Both the position numbers and the translations under genes were made by a program. From contig JAFLBZ010000009.1 in the NCBI GenBank assembly GCA_017303715.1, positions 1 to 64,000 on the forward strand: DNA of 64,000 nucleotides. Direction: 5' to 3'. Under the pieces are notes generated by a model. It saw nothing but the letters and a program-made list of their open reading frames with translations. It was not told the DNA's origin and made no database searches. The stretch comes from Rhodothermia bacterium (GTDB lineage Bacteria > Bacteroidota > Rhodothermia > Rhodothermales > UBA2364). Of this stretch, positions 26,919 to 37,263 are shown one piece after another; positions within the stretch are counted from its first letter, which is position 1; the number at the start of each line of letters is the position of its first letter.

Positions 26919-26945
26919 GCCTCCCCCAAGAATCTCGGAGGAGGC
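26919..26945 (-). terminator. hairpin at the end of the malic enzyme gene
   Basis: GCCTCCTCC pairs with GGGGGAGGC (one G.T pair) around a 9-nt loop, 26 bp after the stop of the leftward malic enzyme gene. The following bases (TATCTTAATATA) contain few consecutive Ts, so termination strength is uncertain. Confidence 0.45.
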
Positions 26946-26971
26946 AAAAACACTAAGAATCCAACTTCAAA

Positions 26972-28387
26972 TTATTTGATCCGCCGAGCAACGCCAGAGG
27001 CAGATGCTGCTTTTTTTACCGCTTCGGCTACTTTTGTGGCGACACTTTTGTCGAACACACTTGGAATAATATAGGAAGGATAGAGTTCTTCCTCCGATAT
27101 TGAATTGGCTATGGCATGTGCAGCAGCGAGTTTCATTTCCATGTTGATGTCACTTGCCCGACACTCCAAGACGCCCTTAAACAAACCCGGAAAGCACAAT
27201 ACATTGTTAATTTGGTTTGGGTAATCACTCCGTCCCGTTGCCATGACCGCAACATGAGGGTAAGCCAATTCTGGTTTAATTTCGGGGTCTGGGTTGGCCA
27301 TTGCAAATACAATAGGATCCGGAGCCATCTTTTTAAGGTCATCAACCGTAATTTGATCTGGCGCTGAAAGCCCAATAAAGACATCTGCATCTTTAAGAAT
27401 ATCGTGAATGCTTCCCGATTCAAGGTTGGGATTTGTGCGTAGCGCATATGCCATCTTTTCCGGGGAAAGGTCGGTTCTTTCGCGATGAATGGCGCCGCTA
27501 CGGTCTGCACCGATGATATTAATTACGCCCATTTCGAGCAACATATCGGTACAAGCGGTTCCCGCAGCCCCAATACCGAGCATCACCACCTTAAGGTCTT
27601 CCGGCCTTTTTTTGACCATCTTGAGAGCGTTAATGATGCCCGCAGCCATTACAACAGCCGTACCATGCTGATCGTCATGGAAGACCGGAATATCCAACTC
27701 GGCTTTTAAACGTCGCTCGATTTCGAAGCAGCGCGGCGCAGAAATGTCTTCAAGGTTAATCCCGCCAAATGTGGGTGAAAGCCGCTTTACGGTTTCCACA
27801 ATCTCATCCACATCTTTCGTAGCAAGGCAGATCGGGAAGGCGTTCACACCCGCAAACTCTTTAAAAAGCTGCGCTTTACCTTCCATAACAGGCATTGCGG
27901 CTTCTGGGCCAATATCGCCCAAACCCAGAACAGCGGTTCCGTCTGAGACCACCGCCACGGTATTCCCCTTGATGGTGAGTCTGTGTACTTTCTCTGGTGC
28001 ATGGTGGATTGCCATACAAACACGCGCTACACCCGGTGTATAGGCCATAGACAACTGATCACGGGACTTTAGTGGAACCTTGCTTCTGATGTCCAATTTG
28101 CCGCCCAAGTGCATGATAAAGGTTTGGTCAGACCAATGGAGCACGTCAACGCCCTCGATCCCATTTAAAACATCGTTGATTTCTTGAATATGGTCATCTC
28201 CGCCAGTGTTAACCGTAATATCGCGGATTAACTTGTTTTGTTCTACACGCACAATATCAATCGCACCAATATTGCCACCTGCCTCACCTATTGCAGACAT
28301 GGCCTTGGCCAAGGTTCCCGGTATGTTATCCAGACGGAGTCTGAATGTGATCGAGTTACTGGCACTCGTAGATCTAAATGAAGGCAT
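26972..28387 (-). CDS. NAD-type malic enzyme with N-terminal ACT domain
   Basis: Oxidatively decarboxylates malate to pyruvate. The 471-residue protein starts with an ACT domain (about 11-85; FRLRLDNIPGTLAKAMSAIGEAGGNIGAIDIV), then a malic enzyme core: AYTPGVARVC, VVSDGTAVLGLGDIGPEAAMPVMEGKAQLFK with the catalytic Lys, the metal-ligand pair in INLEDISAPRCFEIE, HDDQHGTA, and an NAD-binding domain with MLGIGAAGTA. The ACT domain points to allosteric control by an amino acid or other small ligand. NAD preference is likely for this short bacterial form but not proven. Its pyruvate could feed ppdK. Transcribed away from the act operon, with a 362-bp intergenic region between them. Confidence 0.92.
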   Translation of the reverse strand: MPSFRSTSASNSITFRLRLDNIPGTLAKAMSAIGEAGGNIGAIDIVRVEQNKLIRDITVNTGGDDHIQEINDVLNGIEGVDVLHWSDQTFIMHLGGKLDIRSKVPLKSRDQLSMAYTPGVARVCMAIHHAPEKVHRLTIKGNTVAVVSDGTAVLGLGDIGPEAAMPVMEGKAQLFKEFAGVNAFPICLATKDVDEIVETVKRLSPTFGGINLEDISAPRCFEIERRLKAELDIPVFHDDQHGTAVVMAAGIINALKMVKKRPEDLKVVMLGIGAAGTACTDMLLEMGVINIIGADRSGAIHRERTDLSPEKMAYALRTNPNLESGSIHDILKDADVFIGLSAPDQITVDDLKKMAPDPIVFAMANPDPEIKPELAYPHVAVMATGRSDYPNQINNVLCFPGLFKGVLECRASDINMEMKLAAAHAIANSISEEELYPSYIIPSVFDKSVATKVAEAVKKAASASGVARRIK

Positions 28388-28749
28388 AAAAACTACTGTT
28401 AATGAAAAGGTTAGGCATTTAAGATACTACCCATAATCACCAAAAAAGCGGTTCCGCTTCAGGTTCCCAAAAAGTTTGTTTTTAATTTTGTCGTGAAGCA
28501 GTGCTTGGATTAGGCAAAAATGCTCGTATCTTGCACTCACCTGCCACATTAATCGAAAATGTTCCCCTTGCCAGACACCTTTTTATGCTTGTAATTTAGA
28601 TTGATTCTAAAACTTGATTGAAATCTGACTTTTATTTCAATAGGTTTTCAATCTCCAGTTGCAACCACCTTTGTACATTGGCTCTGCTCTGGTAAAAATG
28701 GTGTGGCAAGTTCCACAATTTGCTTTTTTCTTTAATCCCCATAAGGTAT
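28388..28749. other. 362-bp divergent intergenic region upstream of actA
   Basis: It must contain the promoters for the malic enzyme gene and the respiratory operon. Near 28665-28672 CACCTTTG resembles the TAnnTTTG element of Bacteroidota promoters, but the -33 partner is unclear. No terminator, riboswitch or ORF was recognised. Confidence 0.3.
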
Positions 28750-29421
28750 ATGGCACAAATTTTCAGCAAGGCATCTAACCGAATCCCCTTAATCGCCATC
28801 GTTGGTGGACTTGGTTTCCTACTGTTTACAATTTGGTTTATTTCATATTATTTCTCTCCCAAATATACCGATGTGGGGTATGCACCCAAGCAGCCAGTTC
28901 CCTACAGCCATCAGCTGCACGCGGGTGAATTGGGCATGGATTGCCGCTATTGCCATAGCAATGTGGAAACGGGTGCAATAGCCAATTTGCCGGCCACCCA
29001 AACGTGCATGAATTGCCATCACCAGATCAAGCCGGAGTCGGTTAAATTGTTGCCTGTTCGGGAAAGTTGGGCTTCAGGAAAGCCGGTTGAATGGGTAAAA
29101 GTACATATGCTACCTGAGTATGCCCATTTTAATCACTCCGTACACGTAAATGCGGGGTCAAAGGGAGGCTTGGCCGTCGGTTGCGAAACATGCCATGGTC
29201 GTATAGATGAAATGGAGGTGGTGAGCCAAGTACAACCACTTTCGATGAGTTGGTGCTTGGAATGTCATGCTACTCCCGAAAAGTTCTTGCGCCCAGCCGA
29301 TTTGATTACCAAAATGGGTTATGACAAAAACCGTCCTGCCGAGCAAGAAAGCCAAAACCTACAAGTGATTAAAGAAAAAGGCATTGCACCGCCAACAAAT
29401 TGTTCTGCGTGCCATTATTAA
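28750..29421 (+). CDS. actA: alternative complex III, pentahaem cytochrome subunit ActA
   Basis: ActA is the membrane-anchored multihaem c-type cytochrome of alternative complex III (ACIII), the quinol:acceptor oxidoreductase that replaces cytochrome bc1. The 223-residue protein has one N-terminal membrane helix (IPLIAIVGGLGFLLFTIWFISYYF) and exactly five CXXCH haem sites: CRYCH, CMNCH, CETCH, CLECH and CSACH, the last three residues from the C-terminus. The frame is open 10 codons further upstream, but the ATG at 28750 (MAQIFSKASNR) suits the family. First gene of the operon; the 90-bp gap to actB is the largest within the act set. Confidence 0.93.
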   Translation: MAQIFSKASNRIPLIAIVGGLGFLLFTIWFISYYFSPKYTDVGYAPKQPVPYSHQLHAGELGMDCRYCHSNVETGAIANLPATQTCMNCHHQIKPESVKLLPVRESWASGKPVEWVKVHMLPEYAHFNHSVHVNAGSKGGLAVGCETCHGRIDEMEVVSQVQPLSMSWCLECHATPEKFLRPADLITKMGYDKNRPAEQESQNLQVIKEKGIAPPTNCSACHY

Positions 29422-29511
29422 TATAAGATTACGCCTTTAAGCCTTACCTTATAAATCTTCGGTCATTCTTGGAAATATCGTTCAGTCTTTTGAACATCGC
29501 CCAAATAAATC

Positions 29512-32500
29512 ATGTTTCTTGAATTAGATATTCTGGATTCGTCTGCAAAAGACGATGTATCCAATCCCGATTTGTCTGTTGAAAAGCCGAAAAGAACTTT
29601 TTGGCGGAGTATGGAGCACTTGGAAAGCTCCCCGCAATACAACGAGTTCGTAAAAAACGAGTTCAAATCTGGTGCATTGGATACAGCCGATATAGTTCCC
29701 GGCTCACGTCGTCGGTTCCTTCAACTCATGGGAGCTTCTGCTGCTATGATGGGATTGGCCGCATGTCGAAAACCCTTTGAAAAGGTTGTACCATATACCC
29801 GTCAGCCAGAAGAAATCATTCCGGGACGCCCACTTATGTACGCCACGGCGATGCCCTTCGGAGATCATGTTCGTCCAGTTTTGGTTGAAAGTCATGAGGG
29901 GCGACCTACAAAAATTGAGGGTAATGCAGAGCATCCACAAAACAAAGGCGTAGGGGCCACAAGTCCCTTTGAACAAGCATCTATCCTGAATATGTTTGAT
30001 CCAGATAGAATGCGGCTTCCGAAGTTCAAAGGAGGATCCTCTAATTGGAATAAGTTTCAGCAAGAAGTGGTTGCGGGATTGACCGGAAAGCGTGTGGCGG
30101 TACTTACGCCAAGTATCGCTTCTCCGACGTTGGCGGGTCTTTTGGCAACGGCACGTAACCAAGGTTGGAATACCTTTACCTATGATGCCGCTGGGGATGA
30201 TGTAGAGGCTTTAGGATACCAAATGGCATTTGGGCGGGCTTTAAGACCTGTTTATCAGTTTTCGCAAGCAAAAGTCATTGTTAGTTTAGATGCCGACTTT
30301 TTGGCTGCTACCGATAAAAACATGGTGCATAATGCCCGTGAATTTGCAGCTGGACGTCGTGTAATGTCTAAAAATGACGAAATGAGCCGACTCTATGTTG
30401 TTGAAAGTGCTTTTACAACAACGGGGGGGATGGCAGATAATCGCCTAAAACTCCGTTCCTCCGAAATACCAGCCTTTGCTGCTGCTTTAGCCGCTGCCAC
30501 TGGTGTAACGGCTGCTGCACCCAAAGCCGCTGCCTTTGCGGATCACCAATGGGTAAAAGAAATTGCAGCAGATCTTCGTCGGAATACGGGAAAAGTCGTT
30601 GTCGTAGCGGGAATGAACCAGCCGCCTGTTGTACATGCCTTGGCTGCCGCCATCAACAGTACCTTGGGAGCAATCGGTACAACTGTTACCGTTTATGACC
30701 ATCCATCGGGTGGTACTTTGATCCCACAAGTTTCACAAATGGGGGCACTAACGGCTGCCATGAAAGCTGGCCAAGTGGATGTACTCCTGATGCTTGGGGT
30801 GAATCCGGTTTATAATGCGCCGTCCGATTTGGACTTTACGAGTGCGCTCAAGAAAGTTCCCGTTTCAGTTCATGCAGGCCATTTGATGGACGAGACCGGC
30901 CAAGCGGCAACATGGCATTTGCCTTTGTCCTATTATTTAGAGGCTTGGGGAGATGGGCTTTCCTACACCGGAGTTCGTAGCATCATTCAGCCCTTGATTG
31001 CACCGATGTGGGACAGTAAATCAGATCTTGAAATTGTGAATTGGTTGGTCACTGGAACGCAAAAAAGTGGCTTTGACCTCGTAAAAGCGGCAAATAGTGG
31101 TATTAATTGGGAAAAGTCGCTTAATGACGGCTTTATAGAAGGTAGTGGCTTTGCGTCTGTTGCCGTTGCATCGTCCAATCTTCCGGCAGACGCCTTAAAT
31201 ACCATCAATACGGTTGATAAAAATACGGTAGAAGTCGTTTTTAAACCACATTTGGCCATTTATGACGGAGCGTTCTCCAACAATGCTTGGATGCAAGAGT
31301 TGCCCGAACATGTTACGAAAATTGTCTGGGATAATGCCGCAATCATGAGTCCAGAGACGGCCAACCGCTTAGGCTTAGTCGTGGTAAACAAAGCGGGTAA
31401 CCATTATGTGGATACCATCAACCTTAAGGTAAATGATCGGAGTGTTAGCACGCCAGTTTGGATTGTACCGGGAACTGCTGATAATTCCATCACGGTCTCT
31501 TTGGGTTATGGCCGCCAAATTAAGAGCGATAGCGAAACATGGTCGCACGACTTTTTCTCGAAAGAAGTAGGTATTTATCAAAACGGCCCAATTTCAAATG
31601 GTATTGGTGTTGCAATTGAAAAGCTGAGAACGTCCAAAGCCATGCAGGTGGGGCTTCATGCTGAGGTCAACAAAACGGGTGAGACCTACCAGATTGTGAC
31701 AACTCAAGACCATGGTGCATTACCAGAAGATTGGGAGTCTCAAGGTGCGGTACAACACCAGCAAAATCGCCGTATTGTTCGGATGCAATCTCTTGAGGAG
31801 TTTAAGAAGAAGCCTCGTTTTGCAAAAGATTTTGAGCATAAAGTAGATGGAAAAGAAGTAAATTGGAGCCAATACCCCTCGTTATGGGAAGATGATCGTG
31901 CAGATATTCAAGAACACGTCACCTCCAGTCCTTGGTACCAATATCAGTGGGGAATGGTCATAGACCTGAATGCTTGTACCGGTTGCTCGGCATGTATTAC
32001 GGCTTGCCAAAGTGAAAATAATATTCCGGTTGTGGGTAAAGAACAAGTTTCCATGGGGCGTGATATGTACTGGATGCGTCTTGATCGCTATTTCTATGGA
32101 GATCAAGAAGAACCCGGTATGGTGATCCAACCGATGCTTTGCCAACACTGCGAAAATGCCCCTTGTGAACAAGTTTGCCCCATTAATGCGACCTCTCACT
32201 CGCCAGATGGTATCAATGAAATGACCTACAATCGCTGTGTAGGAACCCGTTATTGCGCAAACAACTGTCCGTACAAAGTCCGTCGCTATAACTTCTTAAA
32301 CTGGACAAAAGACCTCCCGGCCACCGTCCAGATGACGAACAACCCCAACGTAACCGTTCGTTTCCGTGGGGTCATGGAGAAGTGTACCTTCTGTGTACAA
32401 CGGATTCGTGAAGCAGGAATAGATGCACGGCGCGAACAAAGAACCTTGAAAGAGGGCGATGTGGTCACGGCATGTCAACAAGCATGTCCTTCACAAGCGA

Positions 32501-32703
32501 TTGCCTTCGGGAATTTGCGGGATAAAAACAGTGCCGTATATAAAATGAAGAAAAACGATCGGAATTACGAAGTCTTGGCTGACCTTGCCAACCGCCCTCG
32601 TATTTCTTACTTCGCTCGGATTACCAATCCTAATACCGCACTGAAAAGTCCGGAATACCGCGATGGTGCGCATCATCACGACGATCATGCAGAACACGCC
32701 TGA
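29512..32703 (+). CDS. actB: alternative complex III, iron-sulphur subunit ActB
   Basis: 1063 residues. The N-terminus carries the extended TAT-type segment of this family: a cytoplasmic-like stretch with TFWRSMEHLESSP, then RRRFLQLMGASAAMMGLAAC at 66-85. A molybdopterin-oxidoreductase-like domain follows (about 90-740), known in this family to lack the molybdenum cofactor. The C-terminal part (about 800-1010) holds the Fe-S clusters: CTGCSACITAC, CQHCENAPCEQVC, CVGTRYCANNC and CTFCVQRI with a final CQQACP. These carry electrons from quinol toward the haem subunits. The tail is His rich (DGAHHHDDHAEH). It lies between actA and actC in the canonical order. Confidence 0.94.
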   Translation: MFLELDILDSSAKDDVSNPDLSVEKPKRTFWRSMEHLESSPQYNEFVKNEFKSGALDTADIVPGSRRRFLQLMGASAAMMGLAACRKPFEKVVPYTRQPEEIIPGRPLMYATAMPFGDHVRPVLVESHEGRPTKIEGNAEHPQNKGVGATSPFEQASILNMFDPDRMRLPKFKGGSSNWNKFQQEVVAGLTGKRVAVLTPSIASPTLAGLLATARNQGWNTFTYDAAGDDVEALGYQMAFGRALRPVYQFSQAKVIVSLDADFLAATDKNMVHNAREFAAGRRVMSKNDEMSRLYVVESAFTTTGGMADNRLKLRSSEIPAFAAALAAATGVTAAAPKAAAFADHQWVKEIAADLRRNTGKVVVVAGMNQPPVVHALAAAINSTLGAIGTTVTVYDHPSGGTLIPQVSQMGALTAAMKAGQVDVLLMLGVNPVYNAPSDLDFTSALKKVPVSVHAGHLMDETGQAATWHLPLSYYLEAWGDGLSYTGVRSIIQPLIAPMWDSKSDLEIVNWLVTGTQKSGFDLVKAANSGINWEKSLNDGFIEGSGFASVAVASSNLPADALNTINTVDKNTVEVVFKPHLAIYDGAFSNNAWMQELPEHVTKIVWDNAAIMSPETANRLGLVVVNKAGNHYVDTINLKVNDRSVSTPVWIVPGTADNSITVSLGYGRQIKSDSETWSHDFFSKEVGIYQNGPISNGIGVAIEKLRTSKAMQVGLHAEVNKTGETYQIVTTQDHGALPEDWESQGAVQHQQNRRIVRMQSLEEFKKKPRFAKDFEHKVDGKEVNWSQYPSLWEDDRADIQEHVTSSPWYQYQWGMVIDLNACTGCSACITACQSENNIPVVGKEQVSMGRDMYWMRLDRYFYGDQEEPGMVIQPMLCQHCENAPCEQVCPINATSHSPDGINEMTYNRCVGTRYCANNCPYKVRRYNFLNWTKDLPATVQMTNNPNVTVRFRGVMEKCTFCVQRIREAGIDARREQRTLKEGDVVTACQQACPSQAIAFGNLRDKNSAVYKMKKNDRNYEVLADLANRPRISYFARITNPNTALKSPEYRDGAHHHDDHAEHA

Positions 32704-32750
32704 TATTTTAGCAAGCCTCCAACCGTAAACTCAGAATATTTAAAACGCGC

Positions 32751-34187
32751 ATGAGCAATCTTGCAACACATACGTCCTACGATCCACCCTTGGTTGATGG
32801 AAGCCCTTCTTTCCACGACATTACGGAATGGGTATCGGTTCATAACGAACGGAAAGCCAAGCCTTATTGGTGGGCTGGATTCTCAATAGCCACCATGCTG
32901 ACCCTTATGCTGGTAACGTGCTTCTTATACCTATTCTGGAACGGGATTGGTGTTTGGGGCAACAACAATCCGGTTGGCTGGGCTTGGGATATTGTTAACT
33001 TCGTATTCTGGGTCGGGATTGGTCACGCTGGAACCCTCATTTCTGCGGTACTTTTCTTGTTCCGACAAGAATGGCGAACAGCCATCAACCGCTCCGCCGA
33101 AGCGATGACGATCTTCGCCGTTATTTGTGCATTGATTTTCCCCGCTTTCCACATTGGTCGGCAGTGGATGGCCTATTACCTTTTCCCCATTCCCGGACAA
33201 ATGGGAATGTGGCCCAACTTCCGTAGCCCGCTTCTTTGGGACGTCTTTGCGGTAGGTACATACTTCACGACGTCGCTCATTTTCTGGTACACCGGTCTTA
33301 TTCCCGATATTGCAACCTTGCGTGATCGTGCAAAATTAGGCAGCCTCCGTCAAAAGTTCATGGGTTTTCTTTCCTTAGGCTGGACGGGAAGCATGAAAAA
33401 CTGGCTTCACTACGAAAAAGCATACACCATTTTTGCTGCACTTTCCACCCCATTGGTTCTCTCGGTACACTCGGTGGTATCCTTTGACTTTGCGGTATCG
33501 CAGTTGCCCGGTTGGCACACCACCATCTTTCCGCCATACTTTGTTGCTGGGGCTATTTTCTCCGGCTTTGCGATGGTTGCAACCCTGCTTGTTCCATTAC
33601 GCAAATTATATAGTTTAGAGAATATCATAACCGTTCGCCACATCGAGAAAATGAACATCATTATTTTGGTGACTGGCTCGATGGTAGGGTTTGCATATAT
33701 GATGGAGTTTTTCGTTGCATGGTACTCCGGTGTTCAATACGAAATTTATGCCTTTGTAAACCGTGCCTTTGGCCAATACTGGTGGGCCTATTGGACTATG
33801 TTTACCTGCAACGTCGTAACCCCACAGTTGTTCTGGTTCAAGAAGCTCCGTACCAGTATGACGGCAACCTTTATCCTGTCCATATTTGTTAATATTGGGA
33901 TGTGGTTCGAGCGCTTCGTTATTACTGTTACCTCATTACACCGCGACTTTTTACCTTCTTCGTGGGATTACTACACGCCAACGATCATAGATATTCTTAC
34001 CTTCATTGGTAGCTTTGGTCTGTTCTTCTTCTTGTTCTTCATCTTCATGCGTCACTTACCTGTGATTGCTGTTGCAGAGGTGAAGATGGTCTTGCCACAG
34101 GCTGATCCACACTTTTATGAAGACCATGCCGGTGATGGACATCATGCTCATGAAGCGGCTCCACAAATAGCGCCCAGCCGTTCATAA
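32751..34187 (+). CDS. actC: alternative complex III, NrfD-like membrane subunit ActC
   Basis: 478-residue polytopic protein with about ten membrane helices, of the NrfD/PsrC type. The N-terminal region ([29 protein letters not shown]) and the first helices ([26 protein letters not shown], with a conserved His in the quinol-site region) are typical of ActC. It should hold the quinol site and contact the Fe-S subunit ActB at the periplasmic side. ActF is its paralogue. The C-terminus is a soluble His-rich tail ([17 protein letters not shown]). Spacing to actB is 47 bp and to actD 41 bp. Confidence 0.93.
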   Translation: MSNLATHTSYDPPLVDGSPSFHDITEWVSVHNERKAKPYWWAGFSIATMLTLMLVTCFLYLFWNGIGVWGNNNPVGWAWDIVNFVFWVGIGHAGTLISAVLFLFRQEWRTAINRSAEAMTIFAVICALIFPAFHIGRQWMAYYLFPIPGQMGMWPNFRSPLLWDVFAVGTYFTTSLIFWYTGLIPDIATLRDRAKLGSLRQKFMGFLSLGWTGSMKNWLHYEKAYTIFAALSTPLVLSVHSVVSFDFAVSQLPGWHTTIFPPYFVAGAIFSGFAMVATLLVPLRKLYSLENIITVRHIEKMNIIILVTGSMVGFAYMMEFFVAWYSGVQYEIYAFVNRAFGQYWWAYWTMFTCNVVTPQLFWFKKLRTSMTATFILSIFVNIGMWFERFVITVTSLHRDFLPSSWDYYTPTIIDILTFIGSFGLFFFLFFIFMRHLPVIAVAEVKMVLPQADPHFYEDHAGDGHHAHEAAPQIAPSRS

Positions 34188-34228
34188 TCCTACCTTAAAA
34201 CCCGAATTAACCGATAGCTAATAATTTT

Positions 34229-34792
34229 ATGGCAGAAGCAGTCAAAACCGCAACACCACTTCGATTTACCGGAATGGTTGCCGAGTTTGCGAATCCAAAA
34301 ACGCTTTCTGATGCAGCCTTACAAGTACGGGAGGCTGGGTTTAAAAAGTGGGATTGCTATACCCCATTCCCGATTCACGGACTTGATAAAGCCATGGGAC
34401 TCCGGCCTTCGCCGCTCGGCTTTATCGTATTTTTTGGGGGGTTAACAGGTCTTGGGCTTGCATTACTCATGATGTGGTGGATGAATTCTTATGACTATCC
34501 CGTGAGCATCAGCAACAAGCCACTCTTTTCTGTTTGGCCCGTTATTCCGGTGATGTTCGAGTGTACGGTGTTGTTCTCCGTATTTACCAACATAGGTACC
34601 ATGCTTGCCCTCAACAGTTTACCCAAGCCGTACCACCCACTTTTTAATGTTTCCGAATTTGCACGTGTGACCGATGATAAATTCTTTATTTACATCGAAT
34701 CCAGTGATGATAAATATGACGAACACAAGACGGAATCGTTCTTGAAAAGTATTGGTGCGGTACAGGTTGAAGCTGTGCCTGAGTACGAATAA
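34229..34792 (+). CDS. actD: alternative complex III subunit ActD (DUF3341)
   Basis: 187 residues with two membrane helices (PLGFIVFFGGLTGLGLALLMMWW and the FSVWPVIPVMFECTVLFSVFTNIGTMLAL hairpin) between soluble ends. The N-terminal FANPKTLSDAALQVREAGFKKWDCYTPFPIHGLDKAMGL is the DUF3341 signature, including the conserved DCYTPFPIHG. ActD binds the membrane face of the complex without cofactors. The C-terminal ferredoxin-like tail includes RVTDDKFFIYIESSDDKYDE. Order and spacing fit the act operon. Confidence 0.93.
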   Translation: MAEAVKTATPLRFTGMVAEFANPKTLSDAALQVREAGFKKWDCYTPFPIHGLDKAMGLRPSPLGFIVFFGGLTGLGLALLMMWWMNSYDYPVSISNKPLFSVWPVIPVMFECTVLFSVFTNIGTMLALNSLPKPYHPLFNVSEFARVTDDKFFIYIESSDDKYDEHKTESFLKSIGAVQVEAVPEYE

Positions 34793-34853
34793 AGTTTGTT
34801 TAAGCAAGTAAATTCGGTCTTTTTCCAGAAACCCGTATCAGTATAACAGCATA

Positions 34854-35486
34854 ATGAAGAATCTCTTCGCCATTAGTTTAGGGCTGATCATGTTAGTGCT
34901 CGCAGGTTGCCGAGGCACTACTACAGACCAACCCCCGATTCACCTGAACCTCAATATGGATTTTCAGGAGAAATATAGAGCACAATCGGATAATCCCCTT
35001 TTTAAAGATGGCCGCTCCATGCGTACACCGGTTGAAAATACCGTAGCACGCGGCAAATACCTTGCAAGTGATGCAGATCGGGTACTTAAAACTGGGAAAG
35101 ATGCTTCTGGCGTCTATACCCAATTTAACCCCGTGAAAATAGATGAAGCCCTCTTAAAACGAGGTCAAGAACGCTTTCATGTCTATTGCGCACCTTGTCA
35201 CTCGGAGGTGGGAGACGGGAAGGGCGTTGTTGCAATCTATGGCCAGCGTTCCAATGGTTATACGCTTCCAGCCTCGATCCACCAAGATCGGTTACGGCAG
35301 GAGAAAGATGGATATCTGTATGATGTAGTGGTCAAAGGGATCAACAATATGCCGGGTTATGCGGCGCAGATTCCAGACCACAAAGACCGTTGGGCCATTG
35401 TAGCTTGGATGCGTGTGCTACAACGTAGCCAATACGCCAACGAGTCTGATGTTCCTACAGCAGAAAAAGCTAAAATTCGTAAGTAA
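34854..35486 (+). CDS. actE: alternative complex III, monohaem cytochrome c subunit ActE
   Basis: 210 residues with a lipobox (LVLAGC, Cys about residue 19), consistent with the lipid anchor known for ActE. A single cytochrome c domain has the haem site CAPCH in ERFHVYCAPCHSEVGDGKG and the axial Met probably in INNMPGYAAQIP. The region before it (MRTPVENTVARGKYLASD) is shared with family members. ActE is a route for electrons leaving the complex toward a cytochrome c or the oxidase. It is 61 bp after actD and 30 bp before actF. Confidence 0.93.
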   Translation: MKNLFAISLGLIMLVLAGCRGTTTDQPPIHLNLNMDFQEKYRAQSDNPLFKDGRSMRTPVENTVARGKYLASDADRVLKTGKDASGVYTQFNPVKIDEALLKRGQERFHVYCAPCHSEVGDGKGVVAIYGQRSNGYTLPASIHQDRLRQEKDGYLYDVVVKGINNMPGYAAQIPDHKDRWAIVAWMRVLQRSQYANESDVPTAEKAKIRK

Positions 35487-35516
35487 ATAAACCGTTTGCC
35501 TTAAAGACTGCCAACT

Positions 35517-36800
35517 ATGAGTACGAAATATCAGTTTACGACCGAGAACAAAACTTGGCAACTGCCCATGATAGCAGGTATTGGCCTCCTTTTGGTGAGC
35601 GGTATCTATGGGATTATTGCGGGTGATATGCACGGCTTTTGGGCCTCTTATCACGTCGGGTTCCTGTTTACACTGGGCATCAACATCGGGGCTTTGTTTC
35701 TCGTGATGATTATGACCATCGCCAAGGCGCATTGGCACATTGTTATCCGGAGATTCCACGAGACCATTGCTTGGTCGTTCCCTATTTTGGCGATTGCGGG
35801 CTTGCCTATGGTTATCTTGCTCTTCACGTCTGATCACCACCCCTTGTTCGAGTGGGCGCATAAAGACGTGGTTGCGAAAGACCTGATTCTTCAAGGGAAG
35901 TCAGGTTACTTAAATCCAACTTTTTTTACCTTCCGTTACCTTATCTACTTTTTTGTTTGGAGTTGGTTGGCCTTTCGTTTGCACAAACTCTCAACTCAGG
36001 AAGATGAAAATCCAGATCCGAGCAATCTTAATATTGGGCCGCTGACTCGAGTAGGTCTTAAGATGCATATTGCAGGAACGGGTGAGGTTTTAGAAAACCG
36101 CTTAGAGTACTTCCAGCTTCGTCGCTTAACGTCGGCTTGGGGCATCCCTGTTGCGGCATTGTGTGTTGCTTTTGCCTCCTTCGACTTCTTGATGTCTATG
36201 CAGCCACATTGGTTCTCGACCATTTTTGGTGTTCACTTTTTCATCGGAGGCTGGGTAACTTCTCATGCGGTACTTTTGCTGGTCTCCTTGTACTTCGTTC
36301 GCAATGGCAAGTTGGCAGAGGTGATTTCAGATGAACACTTCCATGATATGGGTAAATTAATGTTTGCCTTTACGGTGTTTTGGGCCTATATCGCTGTGAG
36401 CCAAGCATTGTTATACTGGTACGCAAACCTGCCGGAAGAAACGATCTTTTACAAGATACGCTATGAAACTGGCTGGTTGGGCTGGAGTTGGTTCTTGTTG
36501 TTTGGACATTTTGTCTTGCCATTTGTACTGCTCATCGGGCGTAAAATAAAACGTCAAAAAGAAGCGCTTGGCGTGATGGCGGTTTGGTTTTTGGTTGTCC
36601 ACTTTGTGGACGTTTATTGGAATGCGATGCCCGCACTGTACAAAACTGGACCACATTACAGCATCCTAGATCTGACCTGCTGGCTTGGCTTTATATTCTT
36701 ATTTGTAGGGCTTTTCTTCTACAAAATCCGCCAACATAGCTTGGTTCCATATAACGATATTTACTTCCAAAAATCTCTCCATTTCCACCAAAGCTTCTAA
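35517..36800 (+). CDS. actF: alternative complex III, NrfD-like membrane subunit ActF
   Basis: 427-residue polytopic protein with about ten helices, a shorter paralogue of ActC. Typical stretches are WQLPMIAGIGLLLVSGIYGI, YHVGFLFTLGINIGALFLVMIM, FSWSWLAFRLHKLS-type helices and the loop ETIFYKIRYETGWLGWSWFLLFGHFVLPF. It has no cofactor-binding motif. In ACIII structures ActC and ActF sit side by side; ActF provides possible proton paths. Usual last gene of the core act set, 30 bp after actE. Confidence 0.93.
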   Translation: MSTKYQFTTENKTWQLPMIAGIGLLLVSGIYGIIAGDMHGFWASYHVGFLFTLGINIGALFLVMIMTIAKAHWHIVIRRFHETIAWSFPILAIAGLPMVILLFTSDHHPLFEWAHKDVVAKDLILQGKSGYLNPTFFTFRYLIYFFVWSWLAFRLHKLSTQEDENPDPSNLNIGPLTRVGLKMHIAGTGEVLENRLEYFQLRRLTSAWGIPVAALCVAFASFDFLMSMQPHWFSTIFGVHFFIGGWVTSHAVLLLVSLYFVRNGKLAEVISDEHFHDMGKLMFAFTVFWAYIAVSQALLYWYANLPEETIFYKIRYETGWLGWSWFLLFGHFVLPFVLLIGRKIKRQKEALGVMAVWFLVVHFVDVYWNAMPALYKTGPHYSILDLTCWLGFIFLFVGLFFYKIRQHSLVPYNDIYFQKSLHFHQSF

Positions 36801-36839
36801 GTTTAAAATACTTTGAAACCTTGGTAAAACAGAACTAAA

Positions 36840-37244
36840 ATGTCAGAAATGTATCCACGATACCTACAGGTAGTTGAGCCTGAGTACGAAGGGCTTGAAG
36901 AATACAACGAGGTTCAGGAAGAAGGTATTAGTACTGGCTGGCTTGCTCGTATCGTTGTTGTAATTGTTGTGGTTGTAGCTGTGATCATGATTGTGGTCTA
37001 TCAATTTATTAATTTCGAGCGTTCAGCGACGAATGATAAACTCTCAACTGGCTATACCTATGCTGAGCAGGCGAAGCAAACCGAAAAGGTGAGGCAAAAG
37101 TTGAAGCAATATGCTGTGGTTGATGCGGCGAATGGCAAGTATCAAATACCTGTAGAGCGTGCGGCAGAGCTTATATTGCGCGAGGCTAAAAACCGTTCCA
37201 CCGTCACCACGCCAAAATCTGCGCCAACCTCAGCTAACAACTGA
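36840..37244 (+). CDS. small membrane protein between actF and sco
   Basis: 134 residues: an acidic N-terminus (EPEYEGLEEYNEVQEEG), one strongly hydrophobic helix rich in Val/Ile (about 35-61, ARIVVVIVVVVAVIMIVVYQF), and a polar tail (YAEQAKQTEKVRQKLKQYAVV...AAELILREAKNRS). Position and co-orientation imply a role linked to the act/cox complexes, perhaps as a small accessory subunit, but I cannot name the family. Its low-complexity membrane segment limits similarity arguments. It ends 19 bp before sco. Confidence 0.65.
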   Translation: MSEMYPRYLQVVEPEYEGLEEYNEVQEEGISTGWLARIVVVIVVVVAVIMIVVYQFINFERSATNDKLSTGYTYAEQAKQTEKVRQKLKQYAVVDAANGKYQIPVERAAELILREAKNRSTVTTPKSAPTSANN

Positions 37245-37263
37245 TTCCAAAAGGGCAACACAC